Assembly (NCBI GenBank): GCA_022013615.1
Contig: JAKLQB010000678.1
Span: forward strand, 1 to 5,401
DNA: 5,401 nt
Reading direction: 5' to 3'
Source: Desulfobacterales bacterium
GTDB taxonomy: Bacteria; Desulfobacterota; DSM-4660; Desulfatiglandales; Desulfatiglandaceae
Under the pieces are notes generated by a model that saw nothing but the letters and a program-made list of their open reading frames with translations, searched no databases and was not told the DNA's origin. Each line of letters starts with the position of its first letter. The first letter of the stretch is position 1. Shown piece after piece: positions 1 through 5,021 of the stretch. A program made the translations under genes and the position numbers.

Positions 1-222
1 GACCATGCAGTCAGGGCATTCTATCAGATGAGGGACTTCAGGGGTATTGAGAAAAAACCAGCAACCAGGGAGCTGATTAACTGGATGAGGGCATTGAAGG
101 CAGATCCTGATTTCAAAGTAAAGCACTTAGTTAAAGGAGATGTCCCTTACCTGGGGGTCCTGTTTAAGAAGAGCCCGGATTATGCTATTGCTCGCAATTC
201 CATTTCACGCATGAGACTATGA
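1..222 (+). CDS. MoxR-type AAA+ ATPase, C-terminal end only (partial at left edge)
   Basis: An open frame enters from the left edge and ends at TGA 220-222, leaving 73 residues. An internal ATG at 28 is not the start, because the frame continues upstream of it without a stop. The visible part is the helical lid/C-terminal region. It carries a segment reading RGIEKKPATRELINWMRAL (about residues 14-32), which matches the 'KKPSTSELLDWL' signature that I associate with the C-terminus of MoxR ATPases. The Walker A and B motifs would lie outside the window. MoxR proteins are cytoplasmic ATP-driven remodellers that usually pair with a VWA-domain protein to mature or insert cofactors into a target complex. 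The VWA gene at 381 is the expected partner, although 158 bp containing a repeat element separates the two. The family call is fairly secure; the specific target is unknown. Confidence 0.8.
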   Translation, partial: DHAVRAFYQMRDFRGIEKKPATRELINWMRALKADPDFKVKHLVKGDVPYLGVLFKKSPDYAIARNSISRMRL

Positions 223-223
223 T

Positions 224-340
224 CTGGATGCTGGATACTTGATGCTTGATACTAAATGATCGATAATTTTTGGATAGATAATCTGAGCTCCTATCTAATA
301 TGTTCTATCCAGTATCCAGAAACCAGTATCCAGTATCCAG
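224..340. repeat. palindromic heptamer-repeat intergenic element, copy 1
   Basis: The left arm 224-252 is four 7-bp units (CTGGATG, CTGGATA, CTTGATG, CTTGATA) plus a final C. The right arm 312-340 is a G followed by TATCCAG, AAACCAG, TATCCAG, TATCCAG. By my alignment the two 29-bp arms are reverse-complementary at 24 of 29 positions, with the outer 16 bp differing at one position. Inside, TGGATAG 271-277 pairs with CTATCCA 305-311, and TAGATA 275-280 can pair with TATCTA 292-297, so the whole element can fold as a long hairpin. It starts two bases after the MoxR stop codon. A second copy lies at 3238-3320 and shares 25 identical bp (313-337 with 3293-3317). Transcribed, it would form a strong hairpin that could attenuate or stabilise the MoxR-VWA message. 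It has no coding capacity for a transposase, so it is either a small non-autonomous element or a structural repeat. Confidence 0.8.
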
Positions 341-380
341 AAATCACAACAGACAACCGACGACCAACCACTGACTAATT
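341..380 (+). other. A/C-rich, apparently unstructured leader lacking a Shine-Dalgarno sequence
   Basis: Between the palindrome and the VWA start codon the plus strand is almost only A and C, with scattered GAC/ACC words (GACAACC, GACGACC, AACCACTGAC). It has no GG dinucleotide, hence no recognisable ribosome binding site. An in-frame TGA at 372-374 means the VWA gene cannot start further upstream. Translation may therefore depend on an open leader or on the upstream gene. This is inferred from composition alone. Confidence 0.45.
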
Positions 381-1574
381 ATGTTTACCAATTTTTTCTA
401 TCTCTTAAAACATGTAGGCATCCCGGTTTCGCCTACTTCATTTTTGCGACTTCAAAAGGCCCTTGGTATGGGCCTTATCACGTCCATTGATGATTTTTAC
501 ACGGCCTCCCGCTCTATTCTGGTTAAGAGCGAACGATACTTTGATCTCTATGACCAGGTGTTCGCACACCATTTTGAAGGGGCTGAACTCAAAGAACCCG
601 ATGCATTCGAGCTGTCCGAAGTGGCTCAGGCCATGCTTGAGGAGTGGCTGAAGGATCCCAGGGGCCTCGCAGATGCCCTGGGCATTGATGAAGACTCTCT
701 GAATAAATTGAGTCCGGAGGAGTTGTTGCAGTACTTCCTGGATCGGTTAAAGGAACAAAAAGGCGAACACCACGGCGGAGGCAAATGGATCGGCACGGGA
801 GGGACATCCCCTGTGGGGCATTCAGGCTACCATCCAGGCGGAATGAGGGTAGGGGGTGTCTCAAGAAACAAATCTGCCGTGAAAGTGGCCATGGACAGAC
901 GATATCGTGATTATTCTCAGGAAGGACCGCTTACCCAGGCCCAAATTGGAGAGGCCCTGAAAAGGTTGAGAAACCTGGTGCCTGTGGGCGCCAAAGACCA
1001 GATTAATATCGATAAAACCATTTATCAGACCATGAAGAATGCCGGAGAGATCGAGATTGTCTTTGATCGCAGCCTTAAAGATCGCCTCAAGGTTATTTTG
1101 GCCATAGACAATGGCGGATGGTCTATGGAACCTTACGTGGAGATGGTGCAAACACTTTTTAACTATAGCCGTTCTCAGTTCAAAGAGGTAAAAACCTTTT
1201 TCTTTCACAATACCATCTATGATAATATTTGGAAGGACCCCCCCAGGTTTAGAAAGCCTTTCAAGGTGGATGATTTGATCCGACTTGACCCGGAAACCCG
1301 GTTTATCATCGTGGGTGATGCCAGCATGGCCCCCTATGAATTGATGGCCACGGACGGATCCATCCACATCGAGGAAAGGACTATGAAGCCCAGTTATGAG
1401 CGGCTCCGGTTTATTGCAGAAACCTTTCCTCACTCTGTGTGGTTAAATCCCAAGTTACCTGCGGAATGGCCTTACACCCGCAGCATCAGTATGATCCGTG
1501 AAATATTTCCCATGTTTGAACTCACCATCGACGGGCTTGAAAAGACAGTGTCCTATCTGATGCAGAATAATTAA
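381..1574 (+). CDS. CoxE-like VWA-domain protein, partner of MoxR ATPase
   Basis: The 397-residue protein has no signal peptide or membrane helix and should be cytoplasmic. The N-terminal helical part (about 1-120, beginning MFTNFFYLLKHVGIPVSP) resembles the start of CoxE-like VWA proteins, which supports the ATG at 381 despite the missing Shine-Dalgarno; TGA at 372-374 excludes a longer form. A Gly/His-rich linker covers about 129-160. The VWA fold follows from about 235, with a strand VILAIDNGGWSM (238-249) where the first metal-binding loop belongs, and a later VGDASM loop (D313). The usual DxSxS of the MIDAS is replaced by D243-N-G-G-W-S248, so metal binding is probably altered or lost. 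I recall the same DNGGWSM string in relatives, which would make it a subfamily trait rather than a mutation. Known CoxE/MoxR pairs help assemble metalloenzymes such as carbon-monoxide dehydrogenase; the target here is not shown. The final codon abuts the regulator gene on the other strand. Confidence 0.85.
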   Translation: MFTNFFYLLKHVGIPVSPTSFLRLQKALGMGLITSIDDFYTASRSILVKSERYFDLYDQVFAHHFEGAELKEPDAFELSEVAQAMLEEWLKDPRGLADALGIDEDSLNKLSPEELLQYFLDRLKEQKGEHHGGGKWIGTGGTSPVGHSGYHPGGMRVGGVSRNKSAVKVAMDRRYRDYSQEGPLTQAQIGEALKRLRNLVPVGAKDQINIDKTIYQTMKNAGEIEIVFDRSLKDRLKVILAIDNGGWSMEPYVEMVQTLFNYSRSQFKEVKTFFFHNTIYDNIWKDPPRFRKPFKVDDLIRLDPETRFIIVGDASMAPYELMATDGSIHIEERTMKPSYERLRFIAETFPHSVWLNPKLPAEWPYTRSISMIREIFPMFELTIDGLEKTVSYLMQNN

Positions 1575-2258
1575 CTAAAGACGCCCTCCGGCTACTGCCA
1601 GGTCCTCCAGTCCCTGGACATTCACAATTTTGATTCGAGGACCATCGGACTCAATCAGCCCTGCTTTATGCATTCTACCCAGAATACGCGAGAGAGTCTC
1701 AGGAATAGTCCCCAAAAGGCTGGCCAATTGACCCTTGGAAATATCAAGCTCCAGATCTTGAGACCCCTTATTTAATTCATTCAAGTATAGAAGGTAGGCG
1801 GCTAAACGTCCCGGCACTTCTTTTAGAGAAAGATTTTCAATTAGCTGGGTAAACCTTATGAGTCGCCTCGATAGGACAGCCAGCATGTTCATGGCAATGT
1901 CAGGGCTTTTTTTGATCAGGCCAATAAATGCATCCCTTGGGAAAAAAAAGATCCGGCTCTCCTCCATAGACTCTGCGCTGGCCGGGAATTTAAGACCCGC
2001 AAAAACCGGAACCTCTCCAAAGGGTTCCCCCGGGCCGAAAATGTGAAGGATCTGTTCCTTGCCTTCCAATGAGGCTTTGAATATTTTCACCCTGCCCGAT
2101 ATGACCACATAAAAGCCGTTTCCATCATCCCCATCCACAAATATGTTTTGTTTTTTTTCGAACATCTGAACCACTACGATCATGGCCAGATCTTCAAGCA
2201 GTGGCCTTGGGAGACCCTTAAAGAGGGGAATGGATCCAATATGATATATGATTTCCAT
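1575..2258 (-). CDS. Crp/Fnr-family transcriptional regulator
   Basis: The 227-residue protein has the standard family length. Residues about 10-115 form the cyclic-nucleotide-binding-type beta-roll (IPLFKGLP at 10-17, VVISGRVKIF at 51-60, FGEVPVFAG at 80-88). About 117-143 is the dimerisation helix, and about 170-205 is the winged helix-turn-helix. The recognition helix carries E187-T-L-S190-R191, the ExxSR pattern that in FNR-type proteins reads TTGAT half-sites. There is no cysteine anywhere, so an FNR-type iron-sulfur cluster is ruled out. The Arg-Ser pair that holds the cAMP phosphate in Crp is replaced by a P-A-S-A stretch (92-95), so cAMP is unlikely; haem/NO sensing or another ligand is possible. 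The frame stays open upstream to an ATG at 2546, but that part overlaps the racemase gene and has no family similarity. The ATG at 2258 gives the normal N-terminus and has a weak GAG six bases upstream. Targets are unknown; the divergent racemase is the nearest candidate. Confidence 0.9.
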   Translation of the reverse strand: MEIIYHIGSIPLFKGLPRPLLEDLAMIVVVQMFEKKQNIFVDGDDGNGFYVVISGRVKIFKASLEGKEQILHIFGPGEPFGEVPVFAGLKFPASAESMEESRIFFFPRDAFIGLIKKSPDIAMNMLAVLSRRLIRFTQLIENLSLKEVPGRLAAYLLYLNELNKGSQDLELDISKGQLASLLGTIPETLSRILGRMHKAGLIESDGPRIKIVNVQGLEDLAVAGGRL

Positions 2259-2300
2259 GATTATCTCGCTTTCAGGGGGAAGGGGTTGGGTAGAAATAAT

Positions 2301-2329
2301 TTGACAACTCGGATAAATCCGGGAATAAC
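2301..2329 (+). promoter_or_regulatory. candidate sigma70 promoter for the racemase gene, with inverted repeat in the spacer
   Basis: A perfect TTGACA (2301-2306) is followed after 17 bp by AATAAC (2324-2329, four of six consensus bases). Transcription would begin near 2336, leaving a leader of roughly 90 bases before the TTG start. The spacer contains CGGAT-AA-ATCCG (2310-2321), a 5-bp inverted repeat that could be an operator for a dimeric regulator. It does not match an FNR box (TTGAT-N4-ATCAA). The promoter is a consensus match only. Confidence 0.45.
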
Positions 2330-2417
2330 CATAACATAAAAATGTCGCACAGGGCAATAGCAGCGTTTCAAAATCATAACAGAAGAGAACAACACATAAC
2401 CGTTGCTTTCTGCAAAA

Positions 2418-2431
2418 AGGAGGAACAATTG
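2418..2431 (+). promoter_or_regulatory. strong ribosome binding site that fixes a TTG start
   Basis: AGGAGG (2418-2423) lies five bases before TTG 2429-2431. The same frame is open back to an ATG at 2342, but that codon has no ribosome binding site and the 29 residues it would add do not resemble the family. The TTG gives the expected N-terminus (M)AKHIGIVGCSAEG. Confidence 0.85.
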
Positions 2432-3121
2432 GCAAAACATATCGGGATCGTAGGTTGCAGTGCAGAAGGGGCTGCCCTGTGTTATCGTACAATTTGTGCA
2501 GAGGCCCCTCGGGAGATGGGTGAACATCGGCATCCGGAGATAACAATGCATACCCACCCTCTTTCGGATTACATGGTTTATATCCGTGCGGGTGATTGGG
2601 AAAAGGTCGCAGAACTTATGCTCTCTTCGACGCATAAACTCGCGAGGGTTGGAGCAGCTTTTGCCATTTGCCCGGACAATACCATTCATCAGTCTTTTCA
2701 ATTGGTAAAGCAGGAGTCGCCGATACCCTGGTTGCATATTGCAGAAGCGGTTGCAGAGACAGCCAAACAGAACGGTTTTGAGAGGTTAGCGATACTGGGA
2801 ACGAAGTATCTTATGACAGGGCCCGTGTACCCGGAAGTGCTGGAAAAATTCGGCATAACATGTGAGATACCGGATGAAAAAGAGCGGGAGAAGATTGATG
2901 AAATAATATTTAAAGAACTGGTAAATGCAATATTTTCAGAAAAATCGCGAATGTACTTTAATGATGTTATTGAAAAACTCAAACAACGGGGGTGTGATGC
3001 TGTGGTTCTTGGGTGCACGGAAATTCCTTTGATAGTTGTTCCCGACGATTGCCCATTGCCAACCCTGGACTCTACACGCTTGCTTGCCAGAGCTGCTGTC
3101 AGAGAGGCGCTTGTGCCATAA
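2429..3121 (+). CDS. aspartate/glutamate racemase family protein (amino-acid racemase)
   Basis: The 230-residue cytoplasmic protein starts at TTG behind AGGAGG. It belongs to the Asp/Glu/hydantoin racemase superfamily, whose members invert the alpha-carbon of an amino acid without pyridoxal phosphate by using two cysteines as acid/base. Both are visible: Cys81 in AICPDNTIHQ and Cys196 in VVLGCTEIPLI, one in each pseudo-symmetric half. The N-terminal strand IGIVGCSAEGAALCYRTI and the closing LPTLDSTRLLARAAV are typical of a subgroup annotated as 'amino acid racemase' or 'aspartate/glutamate racemase family'. The substrate cannot be read from sequence: aspartate and glutamate are the usual ones, but broad-specificity racemases and maleate isomerase-type enzymes share the fold. 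The gene is divergent from the Crp/Fnr gene and apparently transcribed alone, which would suit nutrient- or redox-controlled D-amino-acid metabolism rather than constitutive wall synthesis; that last point is inference. Confidence 0.9.
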   Translation: MAKHIGIVGCSAEGAALCYRTICAEAPREMGEHRHPEITMHTHPLSDYMVYIRAGDWEKVAELMLSSTHKLARVGAAFAICPDNTIHQSFQLVKQESPIPWLHIAEAVAETAKQNGFERLAILGTKYLMTGPVYPEVLEKFGITCEIPDEKEREKIDEIIFKELVNAIFSEKSRMYFNDVIEKLKQRGCDAVVLGCTEIPLIVVPDDCPLPTLDSTRLLARAAVREALVP

Positions 3122-3130
3122 GCATGGCAT
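3113..3130 (+). terminator. weak candidate terminator hairpin over the racemase stop codon
   Basis: TGCCAT (3114-3119) and ATGGCA (3124-3129) form a perfect 6-bp stem with an AAGC loop, extendable by one G-T pair. The stem spans the TAA stop. What follows (TATCTTAAAA) is not a proper T-run, so termination would be weak. Confidence 0.3.
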
Positions 3131-3134
3131 TATC

Positions 3135-3164
3135 TTAAAAACTGCTTGTCCAATCGTTTATAAT
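3135..3164 (+). promoter_or_regulatory. possible promoter in the racemase-galE gap
   Basis: A perfect TATAAT (3159-3164) stands 18 bp after TTAAAA (3135-3140, four of six bases of the -35 consensus). The inverted repeat TCTTAAAA (3133-3140) and TTTTAAGA (3170-3177) brackets it. Any transcript would run through the second heptamer palindrome toward galE, with a leader of over 300 bases. AT-rich intergenic DNA produces such matches by chance. Confidence 0.25.
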
Positions 3165-3237
3165 ATACGTTTTAAGAAAACTATTTTGGGGCCGTCATTT
3201 TTCACCTGTACTTCCCGTGAGTCGCTATACATCAAGT

Positions 3238-3320
3238 GATGCTGGATGCTCGATCCTGGATGCTGGCTAAAAAAGGCGTGATTCCCTATAGATATCCAGA
3301 AACCAGTATCCAGTATCTCG
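3238..3320. repeat. palindromic heptamer-repeat intergenic element, copy 2 (shorter)
   Basis: The left arm holds CTGGATG (3242-3248), CTCGATC, CTGGATG (3256-3262) and CTGG. The right arm holds TATCCAG (3293-3299), AAACCAG, TATCCAG (3307-3313) and a degenerate TATCTCG. Arms 3238-3263 and 3292-3317 are reverse-complementary at 19 of 26 positions, with three of the mismatches able to form G-U pairs in RNA. The loop is 28 bases, against about 59 in copy 1. The right arm shares 25 identical bp with copy 1, while the left arm and loop have diverged. It lies between the racemase and galE and could act as a transcriptional barrier there. Confidence 0.75.
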
Positions 3321-3336
3321 GCCCAATGAGGCTTAG

Positions 3337-3486
3337 ACTTCTCTTTATGGCGATGAAGCGGTAAACCCCAAAAACATTATCTTAAGAGCTATAGCACATG
3401 AAGTGTTTTCGAATGGGTTATTGTATGGTATTATAGGCACAAGTATTGCGTTACCAATGAAAGATTTGATAGAGGAAGGCTTATGA
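3337..3486 (+). pseudogene. start-less open stretch overlapping galE, possible gene remnant
   Basis: After TAG 3334-3336 a frame stays open for 49 codons to TGA 3484-3486, which overlaps the galE ATG as ATGA. The translation looks protein-like, with a mixed N-terminal part (SLYGDEAVNPKNIILRAIAH), a hydrophobic [14 protein letters not shown] part and a charged end (MKDLIEEGL). I do not recognise a family. It lacks an upstream ATG and a ribosome binding site; GTG 3403 and TTG 3421 are poor starts. It begins just after the second palindrome, so it could be the 3' end of a gene whose body was lost when that junction formed. The ATGA overlap is what would be left if an original neighbour had been coupled to galE. 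A chance open frame is the main alternative. Confidence 0.3.
3406..3434 (+). promoter_or_regulatory. weak candidate galE promoter
   Basis: TATTAT (3429-3434, five of six bases) lies 17 bp after TTTTCG (3406-3411, three of six bases). It would start transcription about 40 bases before the galE ATG. The -35 is poor, and this overlaps the orphan open stretch. Confidence 0.25.
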
Positions 3487-4493
3487 AAATATTAGTAACT
3501 GGCGGCGCTGGCTACATTGGTAGCCATACGTGTCTGGAACTTCTGCAAGCGGGGTATGAAGTTGTTGTTGTTGATAATCTCTCCAACAGCAAAGAGGAAT
3601 CATTAAATAGGGTTCAAGAACTTGCAGGGAAGACACTGGAGTTTCATAAGGCCGATCTGCTCGACAAGGAGGCTTTAAAAGCTGTTTTTGATAGTGCTTC
3701 CATCGAAGCCGTGATTCATTTTGCCGGGCTTAAGGCGGTTGGTGAATCAGTAACCATTCCCCTCCATTACTATCATAATAACGTCACTGGAACATTAGTT
3801 CTTTGTGAAGTCATGGAAAGACATGGTGTTAAAAATATTGTTTTCAGTTCATCCGCCACGGTTTATGGGGATCCACACACTGTTCCAATCACAGAAGATT
3901 TTCCGCTCTCCCCAACAAATCCATATGGCCGCACGAAATGGATGATTGAAGAGATCCTGCGGGATCTTCACCGTACAGATGAAGTATGGAATATCGCCCT
4001 GTTGCGGTATTTCAATCCGGTGGGGGCGCATCCCAGCGGGCGCATCGGAGAGGACCCGAATGGTATCCCAAACAATCTCCTCCCTTACATTGCCCAGGTG
4101 GCAGTGGGAAAACTCTCTGAACTTCCCGTATTCGGAAATGATTATCCTACCCCTGACGGCACAGGTGTTCGAGACTATATCCACGTTGTGGATCTGTCTG
4201 TTGGCCATTTAGCAGCGCTGTTGAAACTTACGTCAAATCCCGGCGTTGTTACATATAACCTGGGCACCGGCCGAGGATACAGTGTTCTGGAGATGGTGTC
4301 AGCGTTCGAGAAGACTTCGGGGAAAAAGATAGCTTATAATATTGAGGGTCGGCGTGCGGGCGATATCGCATCATGCTATGCTGATCCATCCACGGCAAAA
4401 AAGGAACTGGATTGGTCAGCCGATAGAGGGATTGATGAGATGTGCGCTGATTCGTGGCATTGGCAATCCAGCAATCCGAATGGCTACGAATGA
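3483..4493 (+). CDS. galE: UDP-glucose 4-epimerase
   Basis: This is a complete 336-residue member of the extended short-chain dehydrogenase family, close to the 338 residues of E. coli GalE. It interconverts UDP-glucose and UDP-galactose (some members also the N-acetyl forms) through a transient 4-keto intermediate on bound NAD, in the cytoplasm. The NAD-binding glycine motif is [10 protein letters not shown] (G7, G10, G13), followed by VVDNLSNS (29-36) and [11 protein letters not shown] (79-89). The catalytic set is Ser124 in FSSSATVYG, Tyr148 and Lys152 in [19 protein letters not shown], the [10 protein letters not shown] motif and the closing [10 protein letters not shown] are classic GalE features. 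GAGG seven bases before ATG 3483 is a good ribosome binding site. The gene overlaps the next one by ATGA, so the two form at least a two-gene operon. It probably feeds galactose into lipopolysaccharide or exopolysaccharide, though no glycosyltransferase lies in view. Confidence 0.97.
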   Translation: MKILVTGGAGYIGSHTCLELLQAGYEVVVVDNLSNSKEESLNRVQELAGKTLEFHKADLLDKEALKAVFDSASIEAVIHFAGLKAVGESVTIPLHYYHNNVTGTLVLCEVMERHGVKNIVFSSSATVYGDPHTVPITEDFPLSPTNPYGRTKWMIEEILRDLHRTDEVWNIALLRYFNPVGAHPSGRIGEDPNGIPNNLLPYIAQVAVGKLSELPVFGNDYPTPDGTGVRDYIHVVDLSVGHLAALLKLTSNPGVVTYNLGTGRGYSVLEMVSAFEKTSGKKIAYNIEGRRAGDIASCYADPSTAKKELDWSADRGIDEMCADSWHWQSSNPNGYE

Positions 4494-4897
4494 AAAAACT
4501 TGCGAAAAGACTCACAGTGATATTTACTGCTGGATGTTTAGGCGGTCTGGCAAATAGTCTTGCTGTCTGGCTATTTGGCGCCTATGGAGTCACAAAAACT
4601 CTGGGAGTGCGCATTGCGCCAGATCTGTCACCCGTATGGCTTTACCCCCGCCTTGTATGGGGAGGGATCTGGGGATTGCTTTTCCTCCTGCCAGTTTTCC
4701 GCAGCAGCGCCCTAAAGCGGGGCCTTTTATTAAGCCTCGGGCCGACGATCATACAACTCTTTGTCGTATTTCCCTATAAAGCAGACCAGGGGATGATGGG
4801 AATGGGGCTTGGGGCGCTGACGCCACTTTTAGTATTTGTGTTTAATGCAATATGGGGGATTACGGTGGCGATCTGGTTACGGTTTGTCGGGGAATAG
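4490..4897 (+). CDS. small integral membrane protein of unknown function, coupled to galE
   Basis: A protein of 135 residues starting at ATG 4490 overlaps the galE stop (ATGA), so reinitiation after galE explains the lack of a clear Shine-Dalgarno. An earlier in-frame ATG at 4454 lies inside galE and would add a hydrophilic tail copied out of frame from it, so it is rejected. The N-terminus MKKLAKR is positive. Four hydrophobic segments follow at about 9-30, 54-70, 79-95 and 108-132, consistent with a four-helix inner-membrane protein. [31 protein letters not shown] and [16 protein letters not shown] look like conserved blocks; I recall similar hypothetical proteins but no assigned function. 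TAGC at 12-15 is a poor lipobox, so a lipoprotein is unlikely. Coupling to galE hints at an envelope role, which is inference only. Confidence 0.8.
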   Translation: MKKLAKRLTVIFTAGCLGGLANSLAVWLFGAYGVTKTLGVRIAPDLSPVWLYPRLVWGGIWGLLFLLPVFRSSALKRGLLLSLGPTIIQLFVVFPYKADQGMMGMGLGALTPLLVFVFNAIWGITVAIWLRFVGE

Positions 4898-4977
4898 GAA
4901 GAAAATTGGGAATGACGAAGCCAGGCGCTACTCACATAAATACGCCTTCAAAATGGACTCCGGGGACAAGAATGCAA

Positions 4978-4993
4978 CCTTGAACCCTTGAAC
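4978..4993 (+). repeat. two tandem CCTTGAAC octamers
   Basis: Two perfect copies of CCTTGAAC (4978-4985 and 4986-4993) stand head to tail and are flanked by AA on the left and GGTT on the right. They occupy the 124-bp gap between the membrane protein and the NimA-like gene. No promoter or convincing terminator is visible in that gap; a 5-bp stem AGGCG/CGCCT (4923-4927 with 4943-4947) has no T-run. Confidence 0.5.
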
Positions 4994-5021
4994 GGTTACG
5001 AAACAATAGAGAGGGATTTAA

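Noticed and set aside
224..340. Heptamer repeats considered as a CRISPR array
   Set aside because: The units are 7 bp, contiguous and without spacers, and no cas genes are present.
861..1433. 190-residue open frame on the minus strand inside the VWA gene
   Set aside because: It is a mirror of a strongly supported coding frame, with no recognisable domain and no ribosome binding site.
1598..1617. CCAGG/CCTGG inverted repeat near the convergent stops, considered as a terminator
   Set aside because: It lies inside the regulator's coding sequence, has only a 5-bp stem, and has no T-run on either strand.
2275..2290. G-rich run (G5, G4, G3) upstream of the Crp/Fnr start, considered as a G-quadruplex
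   Set aside because: Only three G-tracts of three or more are present, short of the four needed for a stable quadruplex.
2342..2428. ATG start at 2342 for the racemase
   Set aside because: There is no ribosome binding site before it, it lies at the presumed transcription start, and the added residues do not match the family. AGGAGG-TTG at 2418-2431 is far better.
2259..2546. N-terminal extension of the Crp/Fnr frame up to an ATG at 2546, adding 96 residues
   Set aside because: It overlaps the racemase coding region and its promoter, has no family similarity, and the ATG at 2258 gives the normal Crp/Fnr length.
2261..2737. 158-residue open frame on the minus strand across the racemase start
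   Set aside because: It is antisense to conserved racemase sequence and to the promoter region, with no domain recognised.
3849..4208. 119-residue open frame on the minus strand inside galE
   Set aside because: It is antisense to conserved GalE motifs and its translation resembles no family.
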